Position numbers and translations under genes: made by a program
Assembly (NCBI GenBank): GCA_021442155.1
Contig: CM038214.1
Coordinates: 25,916,450 to 25,980,449, forward strand
Length of the DNA: 64,000 bases
Direction of reading: 5' to 3'
Source: Cymbidium sinense
Taxonomy: Eukaryota; Streptophyta; Magnoliopsida; Asparagales; Orchidaceae
Shown here: piece by piece, positions 53,756 to 64,000 of the stretch
Position numbering within the stretch: position 1 is the stretch's first letter
Layout: each line of letters opens with the position of its first letter
Notes under the pieces: generated by a model
Told to the model about the DNA's origin: nothing
Database searches by the model: none
What the model saw: only the letters and a program-made list of their open reading frames with translations

Positions 53756-56283
53756 TTGTATTTTTTCTCTTTTCCTTAATCTGGAAATTTGTTCATGGCC
53801 TCATGACTTTGCTGTCTCATTATGTAATTGCTATAATTTTGTACAGCTTCATGGCAGGCTCAAATTTATTTGTCTTTTCTCTCTTTAATAGGGTTGTGCC
53901 CCTCCTATGCTATCTAACCTCACCTCCATTACACGTATGGAGCAACCTCAATAAGCCTATTATTACTGTTTCCTTGCAAGATGGGATTTTATTCTTGATT
54001 TCATTTCAGCCTATTTTTATTAGTGATGTTGGCTTACTTGCTAGTCTGCTTTACTTTGTCTTGAAGGATTTCAATGATGGTTTTTTCTTGAACCCATTTG
54101 AGTCTATGTTGTCTCCCTGTTCCTTACTGATTTATCTTATGGTGGGTGCAACAATTATTTTGCTATTTTAATTGTTGGCTATTGGATTATCGGGTCTTTA
54201 GTCCAGCAGACTGATTCTGGGGTTATTTCACTAATTATCTTTCTTGTTTCCGACTGGGCTGCTACTTATCTTCTCACATAAACTACTTAATCTACTACTG
54301 TTTATTTCATCCTGGTTCTGTTAGACTTATGCAGATCCCTATGTTATCTTATGCATACATTACGAATGGGTGGTTCTATTGACTAGGTTATTTATTATCT
54401 TGGCTGTTTGTTGTCTTGGTTATTTGCTATCTTGGTTTTTCTAATTGTTCTTGCTAATCTCATCTCCCCAACCTGTATGGAGAGACATTATTATACCCTT
54501 GTTATTATTATTATTTTCTCCTTGCAGGATTGGACTTTCTTTTTGTCTTCTTTCCAGTTTCCTTTTATCAATGCTGTTGGCTTAACTACTGATCTGCTTT
54601 TCTTTGTCTTGAAGGATTCCAATGTAGGCTCTCCTTTGAACCCCTTCTATGCCTATGTTGTATCACTGTTATTTTATTTTGGTTTATCTTATGGTTGGTG
54701 CAATAATGGCTATGTTATTTTATTTGTTTCCTGTGATTATGCTACTACCTACTTGGTTACTAACTAATGCACTGTCTATTCTGAATGGGTGGCTTTATGG
54801 CCACCTAGATGTTATTTGCTATCTTGGTTGTTTGTTGTCTTGGTTATCTATTGTCTTGGTTTTTTAGGATTCCAATGTTGGCTCTCCTTTGAACCCCCTA
54901 AGTGTCTATGCTGTTTCTCTAATTTATATTGGATTATCTTATGGTGGGTGCAATAATTATTTTGCTATTTTATTTGTTGACTATGGGACTTTAGGGTCCT
55001 ATATCCAGCAAGCTACTTGTGGGGTTGGTTTATTGATTGTCTTTGTTGTTTGTGTCTGGGCTACTGCTTATCACCTGATATCTGTGGACTACTTAATCTG
55101 CTATAGTTTTTTTCCATCTTGGTTTAGTTAGACTTGTGCAGATCCCTGTGATTATGCTTATATCTACTTGGTTATTATCTTACGCACTGTCTATTCTGAC
55201 TGGGTAGTTCTATGGATACCTGCTGTCTTATGCTGTCTTGTTGTCTTAGTTATTTGCTGATCTAGATTATCGAGTTTTATGCCCAACATGCTATTACTGA
55301 GGCTATCTTTCTGACTATCTTTATTTGGTGCTATTTACGGTGGGATGCAGCCTATTTCTTGTGGTTATTGGTACAACTAATCTATTGCTGCATTCTCACC
55401 TTGGTCCTGTTAGACTTCTGCATCACTTGTTGTATTTGGGTTTGGGTTCTACTGCCTTGCTTTACATTTGCTTTTTGTTTACTTTTGCAATGGTTATTAA
55501 TAAGGGGGTTCTTAACATCAGCATTGCTTATTATGATTGGGTTTCTTTTCTGGACTATACTATAGTCATATGCTCTTTGGCTCCGAAAGTTTCATATATG
55601 TCTCATATATTTGGCTCATTGATTTGCTTATTCTGGTGTAATTTTATTGATTATAATCTTGCATGGGATTCTCCTTATCTTTTAGCTCTTTGCTATCTCC
55701 TTTCTATATTATATATGGCTTTATTTAGGTTTGCAGGTACTAAGGCCCATAAGACTTTCAACAAATGGATGCTTTCTTCTCATAGGTTTGTGGGCTATGA
55801 TGGATGTGATGATTTCACTCCTTGGTTTGGTAGTAGCTCTTGTGACGTAACCCTTCCGCTAAAGTTTGGATGCTCATATTTGCATCTGGCCCAATTTGGT
55901 GTGACTGAGCCTGAGTCTTCTTTCACACACTTCTTTATAATTTTCCTTAGTTTATGCTGCTCTCATTTTTCACTTTCTCTGTACTACTTTAATTGTTCTA
56001 ATTTCTATCTTTCTTCATTTTTGTAGATGCACTTTTCTTTTTCTCTTGCAGGTTTTCTCTCTACTGGCATGCATTCTATCTTCCTGAAGAGCTTTGGCCC
56101 TAATCTATCCATTGGCTTATCTATGTTAATCACTTTGTATCTTTGGCTTTTCTTTTCTCTTTTATTTTGCATTTGGTTGTACTTAGATAGGGGATTTACT
56201 CTCTAGGCTAATTGTAGCTCTTTGAGCTGTAGTTTTTGAGTTTATCCCCACTTAAGGATCTTGTAACGCTCTTTTGTGGCAAT
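53756..56283 (+). mobile_element. T-rich retroposon-like island G (no poly(A) tail)
   Basis: From about 54780 it is collinear with islands D and F (GAATGGGTGGCTTTATGG, TCCAATGTTGGCTCTC, TGGGATGCAGCC, GAAAGTTTCATATATGTC). It has about 1 kb of extra 5' sequence containing earlier rounds of the same motifs. It stops at CTTTTGTGGCAATT and passes straight into CCCTAAA repeats, so the AATAAA, hairpin and A-run seen in D and F are missing. It holds the longest open frame of the window (55325-56026, 233 codons), hydrophobic at first, then AGTKAHKTFNKW...FVGYDGCDDFTPWFGSSS. No family is recognised; I do not call it a gene. Confidence 0.6.
54055..55010 (+). repeat. Internal repeated module in island G
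   Basis: Three related passages lie in a row: CTTGAAGGATTTCAATGATGG at about 54060, CTTGAAGGATTCCAATGTAGG at about 54608, and GGATTCCAATGTTGGCTCTC at about 54868. Each leads to TTGAACCC, a TATGNTGT passage, and TATCTTATGGTGGGTGCAA or a variant. Islands D and F have only one such passage, so the number of modules varies between copies. Confidence 0.55.
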
Positions 56284-58538
56284 TAACCTAAACCCTAAAA
56301 AGCTAAAAGCTAAAAGCTAAACCCAAAAAAAGAACCCTAAACCCTAAATAGCTAAAAGCTAAACCCTAAACTAAATAAAACCTAGAAAGAAAATAAATAA
56401 AAGAACCTAAACCAAAATAAAATAAAAAAATAAAATTAAATAAAAACATAAACTACAGCCTAAACGTAATCCTAAACTTAAACCTAAACCTAAAAAGAAA
56501 AAAAAACTAAATAAAATAAAATAAATAAAAACCTAAACTAAACTAAAAAATAAAAAACCTAAATAAAATAAAAATTAAACCTAAAATAAAAATAAAATAA
56601 AGCAAAAATAAAATAAATTAAAAATTAAATAAAAACCTAAACCTAAAAAAAACCTAAAATAAATAAAAAATAGAACCTCATACTTGTAATAAAAAAACCT
56701 AAACCTTAGATAAGAATAGAATATAGCTAAACCTAAACTAAAATAAATAAATCCTAAACCCAAACCTAAAATAAACTAAACCTATACATAAAGCTAAAAT
56801 AAATAAAATAAACTAAATTAAAAATAAACCTAAACCTAACCTAAAAAATAAAATAAAAATAAAAATAAAATGAAATTAAAAAACAAACCTAAATAAAAAC
56901 CTAAACTAAAATAAATAAACCTAAAATAAATAAACTAAATTAAATAAAAATAAACCTAAATAAAAATAAATAATAAAAGAAACTAAAATAAATAAAAAAT
57001 AAACTACATTACCTAAATAAACCTAAACCTACCGGTTTACTTAATTTAAAAAAAACCATAAACCAAAATCCTAAACCCTAAACCCTAAACCCCAAACCAT
57101 AACCCTAAACCCTAAACCCTAAACACCAAACCCTAAACCCTAAACTCTAAACCCTAAACTCACCCTAAACCCTAAACCCTTACAAAAAAAAGCAGAAAAT
57201 AAAAACCTAAACAAAATAATACCTCAAATAAAATAAATAAAATGACGTAAACCATAATAAAATAAAATAAATAAAAGATTTCTAAATTAAACTAAAAAAT
57301 AAAATACCTAAACAAAATAAAAAAAATAAATCTAAAAAAAATAAAAATAAATCTAAAATAAAATAAAATAAAATAAATAAAATAAAATAATTAAAATAAA
57401 CTAAAATAAATATAAAAAAAACTAAATAATCCTAAACCTACAAGTTTACATAATTTTTTTAAACAAACCCTAACCCTAAACCCTAAACCCTAAACCCCAA
57501 ATCCTAAACCTACAACCCAAAATGTAAACCTTAAATCCTAAAGCCCTAAACCCTACACCCTAAACCCTAAACCCTAAATAATAAAACCTAAACCATAAAC
57601 CCTAAACCATAAAAACCAAAAACCTAAACTGAAACTAAATAAAACCTAAAAAAATAAATAAAATAATAAACTAAAACCTAAATAAAATAAAAGAATAAAA
57701 TAAAATTAAAACCTAAACCTAAACCTAAACCTAAACTTAACCTTAAGCCTAAAAGTAAAATAATATAAAAATAGAAATTAAACTAAAATAATATAAATAA
57801 AAATCTAAATTAAACTAATAAAATAAAATAAACTTAAAAATAAAAAATCTAAATAAAATAGAACCTAAAATAAAAATAAAAATAAAATAAACCTAAAATA
57901 AAATAATATAAAAACTAAATAAAAACCTAAACCAAAGATAAACCTAAAAATAAAACATAGTAATAAATAAAAAAAATACAAATCAAAACCTAAAAAAAAA
58001 CTTAAACCTAAAATAAATAAAATAAAATAAACCAAAACCTAAACTAAAATAAATAAAACATAAACCTAAACCTAAAATAAACTAAACCTAAACCCCAAAC
58101 TAAATAAAATAAAATAAACTAAAAGTAAATGTCAACTTAAACTAAAAAATAAAACCTAAAACTAAAACTAAAATAAAAACCTAAAACCTAAACTTAAAAA
58201 ATAAAATAAAACATAAACCTAAATGGAAAAATTAAAAATAAACATTTAACTTAAAAAATAAAATCAAAATAAAATGAAACTAAAAATATATACATAAACC
58301 TAATATATAAACTAAAATAAAAAACCTAAAATAAATAAAAATAAAAAATAAACATAAATAAAAATTAAAAATTAAATGAACTAAAATAAATAAAAAAAAT
58401 TAAATAAACCTAAACCTACCAGTTTTCTTAATTTAAAAAAAAACCCAAAACCCTAAACCTAACCTAAAGCAACTAAATAAATTAAAAAAGAATCCTAAAC
58501 CCTAAAACCTAATAAACTTAAAACTAAACCTAAACCCT
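56284..58538 (+). repeat. Composite array between island G and GRP copy 5
   Basis: Short CCCTAAA blocks at 56284-56360, 57050-57180 and 57465-57610, with A-rich DNA between. Boundary motifs occur at 57021-57047 and near 57435 and 58415. No gene is visible. Confidence 0.87.
57021..57047 (+). repeat. Unit-boundary motif, clearest copy
   Basis: ACCTAAACCTACC followed by GGTTTACTTAATTT, then an A-run and a CCCTAAA block. Variants with CAGG, CTAG, TCGA or TAAG-like cores in place of CCGG close most A-rich blocks from 34.9 kb to 63.8 kb. Confidence 0.6.
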
Positions 58539-59004
58539 AAGAATGGGCATGGCCTTGATGACAGGAACATCACTGTCAGCTAGGCTCAGTCCAGATCTAG
58601 CGGTGGAGGCGAAAGCGGAGGCGATAGTAATCGTAGTGCTGGTGGGTGATCTGGTGGTGTTGGTGGATATGGAGGTGGTGGTTATGGAGGCATGTGGATC
58701 GACAGAGGTTACAACCGTGGTGGTGGAGGAGGGGAGAGATTGGGGATAAGATGGTCGATCCTGCTACTCGAGAGGCTGGGGTGGTTTTGATGGGAACTTG
58801 ATAAACTGAAGAATGCCCGATCCGATCTGCTGCATATTGAACTTTGTCCTTATAGTAGAGATAAATCTAGTTATCTAGGGTTTTTGATTTACTCTATGTG
58901 TGCTCATTTTTTATCTATGTCATCGCATCTCTTAGAAAATTTTGTGTGTTGGTTGGTGAAATTAAAAAAAAAGAAATGTTGAATCTGAATTTGTTCTCTG
59001 TTAA
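58539..59004 (+). pseudogene. Glycine-rich RNA-binding protein 3' fragment, copy 5
   Basis: It reads KNGHGLDDRNITVS, stop (TAG), AQSRSSGGGESGGDSNRSAGG, stop, SGGVGGYGGGGYGGMWIDRG, YNRGGGGGE before a frameshift; CTACTCGAGAGGCTGGGG of the tail follows out of frame. The join between the end of the RNA-recognition motif and the glycine-rich tail is the clearest of the six. The TAG after TVS is shared with copies 2, 3 and 6. The 3' untranslated part ends at GAATTTGTTCTCTGTTAAAC. No RNP motifs; not functional. Confidence 0.86.
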
Positions 59005-61223
59005 ACAAAACAAAAACCCTAAACCTTAAATGTAAAACTTAAACCCTAAACCCTAAACCCTAAATCGTAAACCCTAAACCCTAAAATCCTAAACTCTAAT
59101 CCCTAAACCCTAAACCCTAAAACCTAAACCCCAAACACAAAAACCTAAACCCTAAACCCTAAACCTTAAACCCTAAACCCTAACCCTTGCCCTAAACCTT
59201 AAACCCTAAAACCCTAAACCATAAACCTTAAACTAACCCTAAATCCTAAACCCTAAACACTAAAAACCCTAAACTAAACCTAAAAAACCTTAAACCCTAA
59301 ATCCTGTACAAACTGAGTAAACCCAGCAAACCAAAACTAAACCATGACACTAAAACCCTAAATCCTAAAGCCCAAACACTAAACCCAAAACCCTAAACCA
59401 TAAACCCTAAATTCTAACGCTAAACCCTAAACTCTAAAACCCTAAACCCATAAACCATAAACCCTAAACAATATACCATAAACCTTAAACCCTAATAACC
59501 AAAAAACCTAAAAATAAAAATAAATAAATAAACCTAAACCTAAACTTAAAAATAAATAAAATAAATTAATAAAAATAAATTAAATGATATAAATAAAAAC
59601 CTAAACTAAAATAAGAATAAAATAAACCTATAATTAACCTAGAGGAAACTAAAATAAAAATAAAAAAACCTAAACCAAAATAAAATAAACCTAAAATAAA
59701 ACCTAAAAATAAATAAAAAATAAAACCTAAACCTAGAATTAAGAAAAACATAAACCTAAAATAAAAATAAAATAAACCTAAACCTAAACTAAAATAAACT
59801 AAACTAAAATAAATAAAACCTAAACTTAAACAAAATATAAACTTAACCTAAACCCTAAACTAAATAAAGAAAATAAACAAAAAATAAACTTAAACCAAAA
59901 TTAAAAAAATAAAACCTAAAAATAAACATAAAATAAAAACCTAAAACCTAAAATAAATAAAACCTAAAATAAAAATTAAAAAAACCTAAACCTAAGTATA
60001 ATAAAAAAATAAAATAAAATAAAACATAAACTAGAACCTAAACCTAAACCAAAATCCAAAAATAAAAGAAAATAAAAAATTAAAACTAAAATGAAATAAA
60101 ATAAATAAAAACTTAAACTAAAAAATAAAAAAAATAAAATAAAATAACTAAAATATAAAATAAAATATATAATAAAATAAAATAAAAACTAAATAAAAAC
60201 CTAAACTTAAAAAATAAAACCTAAAAATAAATAAAAAATAAAACCTAAACCATAAACTAAAATAAACCTAAACCTAAAATAGGAATAAAATAAACCAAAA
60301 CCTAAACTAAAATAAACTAAACTAAAATGAATAAAACCTAAACCTAAACCTAAAATAAACTAAACCTAATCCTAAACCTAAACTAAATAAAATATAATAA
60401 ACCAAAAATAAACCTAAACCTAAACTAAAAAAAGAACCTAAAAATAAACCTAAAATGAAAGCCTATAAGCTAAACCTAAGAAAATAAAATAAAAACCTAA
60501 ACCTGAACATAAAAACAAAAAATAAAACCTAAACCTAAAAACAAAATAAAAATAAAACTAAAGAAAAAATAAACATAAACCTAAACCTAAACCTAAAAAA
60601 TAAACTAAAATAAATAAACCTTAATAAAATAAACTAAACTAAATAAAATAAAACTAAACCAAAATCAAAATAAAAAATAAAATAAACCAAAATAAATAAA
60701 TAATAAACTAAATGAAGTTAAACCTTCCAGTTCACTTAATTTAAAAAAAAAATTAAAGAAACAAAAGAAAACTCTACCCCTAAACCCTAACCCTTAAACC
60801 CTAAAGCTAACCCTAAACTTGCAACCCTAAAGCTAACCCTGAACCCTAAACCCTAAGCCTACAACCCTAAACCTAAAACACTAAACCATAAACCATAAAT
60901 TAAAAAATAATTAAAACCCTGATGTGAGCCCTAACCTAAACCCTAAACCCATAACCACAACCCTAAATCCCCTTAAATCTAAGCCAACCCAAACCCTAAA
61001 CCAAACACTTGTCACAATCCTACGGACCAAGAAACCACAGCCTAACCTAAAACCTAAACCTAAAGTGTAAACCATAAAATCCAAAACCATAAACCTTAAA
61101 CCCTAAACCCTAAACCATAAACCCTAAACCCTAAACCCTAAACCCCAAACCTAAACTATACTAAAAAGAAAAAGTAAACCTAAACCATAAAACCTAATAA
61201 ACCTATACCTAAACCTAAAACCT
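59005..61223 (+). repeat. Composite array between GRP copies 5 and 6
   Basis: CCCTAAA blocks at 59010-59500 and 60775-61220, with A-rich DNA between and a boundary motif near 60722. At 60910-61035 the repeats are partly corrupted (CCCTGATGTGAGCCC, CACTTGTCACAATCC, GGACCAAGAAACC), a mild form of what is seen at 23-27 kb. No gene is visible. Confidence 0.86.
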
Positions 61224-61700
61224 AAGAATGGGCAGAACCTTGACGACAAGAATATCACCATCAACTAGGCTAAATCTAGATCTGTATGTGGAGATGAAGG
61301 TGGATGCGACCATTATCATAGTGGTTGTGGGGGATCTGGAGATTCTGCTGGATATGGAGGTGGTGGTCGGAGCGATGGTGGTTATGGAACCGAGATGAAC
61401 GATGAAGGTTACAATCATGGTGGTGGCGGAGGGAGAGATTGGGGATATGATGGTGGATTCTGCTACTCGAGAGGTTGGGGTTGTTAGGAGCGGAGAAATT
61501 GAAGAATGGTCAATTCGATCTGCTTCTTATGGAACTATGTCCTTACACTAGAAATGATTCTAGTTATCTAGGGTTTTCTATTTTCACTATCAGTGCTCCT
61601 TTTTTATCTATGTCATCCCTTCTGTCTTAGAAAACTTGGTGTGTTACTTGGTTGATCAAATCAAAAAGAAGAAATGTCGAATCAAAATTTGTTCTTTGTT
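61224..61700 (+). pseudogene. Glycine-rich RNA-binding protein 3' fragment, copy 6
   Basis: Close sister of copy 3: KNGQNLDDKNITIN, stop (TAG), AKSRSVCGDEGGC, then the glycine-rich tail in the same frame with GSGDSAGYGGGGRSDGGYG, NDEGYNHGGGGRDWGYDGG and FCYSRGWGC before a TAG. The shared V-C insertion after SRS and the shared stop tie it to copy 3. The 3' untranslated part matches copy 3, including the TCAAAAAGAAGAAATGTC string. No RNP motifs. Confidence 0.86.
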
Positions 61701-64000
61701 AAAAAAACAAAAACATAAACCCTAAACTAAAACCTGAACCCTAAACCTAAAACAAAAATGCTAAACCCTAAAACCCCTAAACCCCAAACCCTAAATCGTA
61801 AACCCTAAAACCCTAAACCCTAAACCTTAATCCCTAAATCTTAAACCATAAACCCTAAATCCTAAACTGAAACCCAAATAATAATAAAAAAAAGAAAACC
61901 ACTAAACCCTAAACCCCAAACCTTAAACCTTGTACTAATCCTAAACCCTAAACCCTAAACTTTAAACCCCAAACCTTAAACCCTATACTAATCCTAAACC
62001 TAAACCCTAATCCCTAAACTATAAAAAGCTAAAAACTTCAACCTAAACTAAATAAAACCAATAAATAAAATAAATAAAAAAACCAAAACCAAAATAAAAT
62101 AAAAAATATAACAAAATAAAAACATAAACTAAAACCTAAACCTAAACCTCGTAAAATGAAAATAAATAAAATAAAAAACTAAATTAAGTTAAAATAAATA
62201 AAACCTAAACTAAACTAAAGAATCAAAACTTGAATAAAATAGAAACTAAACCTAAAATATAATTAAAATAACCCTAAATTAAAATAAAATTAAAATGAAA
62301 TGAAAACCTAAACCTAAAAAATAAACTTCAAAATAAAACCTAAAAATAAATAAAAAATAAATCCTAAGCCATAAACTAAGAAAAAAACTAAACCTAAAAT
62401 AAAAATAAAATAAACCTAAAATAAAAACCTAAAACCTAAACCTAAAAAAAAAAATAAAAACCTAAACTTAAACCTAAGAATAAAAAATAAAAAAATAAAA
62501 TAAAAAACTAAATGAAAAAAATAAAATAATTCTTAAAAAATAAACTAAAATAAAATACCTAAAATAAAATAAATAAATCTAAAATAAATAAACTAAAGTA
62601 AATAACATAAACCTAAATAAATATAAAAATAAAATAATATAAAACAAATAAATAAAATAAACTAAGGAAATATAAACCTACTAGTTTACTTAGTTTAAAA
62701 AAACCAAAACCCCAAACTAAAAACTAAACCAAACCATAACACACAATAAAATAAGACCCCAAAACCCTATGCCTAAACCCTGATCCTAAATCCTAAACCC
62801 TAAACCCTAAACCCTAAACCATAAACCCAAACCCCAGAGCCACAGACCTACAACCCTAAACCCAAAACCCTAAATCAAAACTCTAAACCCACCCTAAACC
62901 TAATTCAAACCCTAAATCTTACTTAAAAAAAACCTAAACTAAATAAAAAAATAAAATAAAATAAATAAAAGAACATAAACCTAAATAAAATCAAATAACC
63001 TAAAAAAACCCTAAACCTAAACTTAAACTTGAAAGAGAAATCAAAAATAAAAAATAAACTAAAATAAAATAAATAAAAACCTAAAATAAACAAAAAATAA
63101 AAATAAACTTATAAATAAGAAACCTAAATAAAATAAACCTAAAATAATTAAAAATTAAAACCTAATCCCTAAACTAAAAAAAAACTCGAACCTAAAATAA
63201 ACAAAATAAAATAAACCTAAACCTAAACTATAATTAAGAACTAAAATAAATAAAACCTAAAATAAATTAAAATAAAAAACCTAAATTAAATAATAACTAT
63301 ATGAAAAATAAAAGTAAAATAAACCTGAAATAAAATAAAATAAAAACTAAATGAAATTTAAACCTAAAAAATAAAACTTAAAAATAAATAAAAAATAAAA
63401 CATAAACCATAAAATAAAAAAAAAAAAACCCTAAACCTAAAATAAAAATGAAATAAATAAAATAAAATAAACCTAAACTAAAATAAACTAAAAAAATATA
63501 TACCTATAATAAACTAAATAAAATTTAATAAAAATAAATATAAATCTAAACAAAAAAAATAAAATCTAAAAATAAACCTAAAATAAAAACCTAAAACCTA
63601 AACTTAAAAATAAAAATAAGACTTAAACAAAATAAAAATAAAAATAAAACTCAACTAAAAAATAAACATAAACCTAAACATGAACCTAAAAAATAAACTA
63701 AAATAAAAAACCTAAGCTAAAATAAATAAACAAAACTAAACAAAAATTAAAAATTAAAAATACATTAGGCTAAAATAAATAAAAAATAATCTAAATAAAC
63801 CTAAACCTATAAGTTTACTTAATTTTTTTAAAAAAAATCCTAAACCCTAAAAAAGCCCTAAAACCTTAAAAAACCAAATGGATCCTAAACACTAAACCCT
63901 AAACCCCAAACTCCGATCCTTAACCCTAAACCCTAAACCTAAACCCTAAACCCTAAACAAAACCCTAAACCACAAAACTAAAATAAAATATTTAAAAAAC
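61701..64000 (+). repeat. Composite array after GRP copy 6, to the window end
   Basis: Collinear with 47521-49990: same CCCTAAA block with CCCCAAACCCTAAATCG, same A-rich blocks, same boundary near 62675 (ACTAGTTTACTTAGTTT) and near 63800. It is about 160 bases shorter through small deletions; 62710-62960 is a partly corrupted telomere-like block. No gene is visible. Confidence 0.86.

Noticed and set aside
55325..56026. Longest open frame (233 codons) and other hydrophobic frames in islands A, C, D, E, F, G as membrane protein genes
   Set aside because: T-rich DNA gives Phe/Leu/Ser/Tyr-rich frames with few stops. Overlapping frames look equally hydrophobic, frames are broken differently in sister copies, and no known domain or consistent start is visible.
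33483..64000. CRISPR array or regular short-spacer repeat
   Set aside because: Blocks are irregular in length (hundreds to thousands of bases) and themselves made of low-complexity repeat. There are no uniform repeats with unique spacers, and the context is plant nuclear DNA.

Overview
The window is a repeat-built stretch of a plant nuclear chromosome. I find no intact protein-coding gene, tRNA, rRNA or CRISPR array. About three quarters of it is degenerate plant-type telomeric repeat (CCCTAAA on the + strand throughout), in blocks alternating with AAATAAA/CCTAAA-rich DNA. Two lines of evidence point to a land plant: the seven-base CCCTAAA repeat, and six fragments of a plant glycine-rich RNA-binding protein gene (GRP7/GRP8-like). 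I cannot name the species.

Layout. 1-1907 is a T-rich retroposon-like island (A). 1917-4926 is telomere-like array, 4927-5496 a short island (B), and 5505-16030 an array with a ~3.2 kb tandem duplication. 16031-19793 (C) and 20226-21872 (D) are two islands separated by a 420-base telomere-like spacer. 21884-28488 is array again. Inside it, 23235-26895 has its telomere-like blocks rewritten from CCCTAAA into CCCTGGG, CTGACC and CTGAGCC strings. 28489-31361 (E) and 31839-33472 (F) repeat C and D. From 33483 to the end the array carries six partial GRP pseudogenes (40856, 42752, 47036, 50469, 58539, 61224) and one more island, G (53756-56283).

The islands are all on the + strand. Most share one 3' end: an AATAAA signal, a CCCC...GGGG hairpin and an A-run, as expected of reverse-transcribed elements or pieces carried by them. 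Their open frames look hydrophobic because the DNA is T-rich. One block, however, keeps its frame across copies through 3- and 6-base indels, so an ancestral exon is possible.

The architecture came from repeated segmental duplication: a ~12 kb unit (islands C+D to E+F), a ~3.2 kb unit (8203 to 11432), and a ~14.2 kb-offset pair (46.8-50.0 kb to 61.0-64.0 kb). Uniform orientation of both telomere repeats and islands supports amplification of pre-assembled units over independent insertions. If this DNA is subtelomeric, the chromosome end lies to the left.

The strongest unexplained signal is the A-to-G-like rewriting at 23.2-26.9 kb. Alignment by eye to sister copies shows these were ordinary CCCTAAA repeats. 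The pattern resembles known nanopore basecalling errors in telomeric repeats, so an unpolished assembly segment is my leading explanation, with clustered hypermutation as the biological alternative. A second possible artefact (CTG read as CG) is seen in islands E and F.
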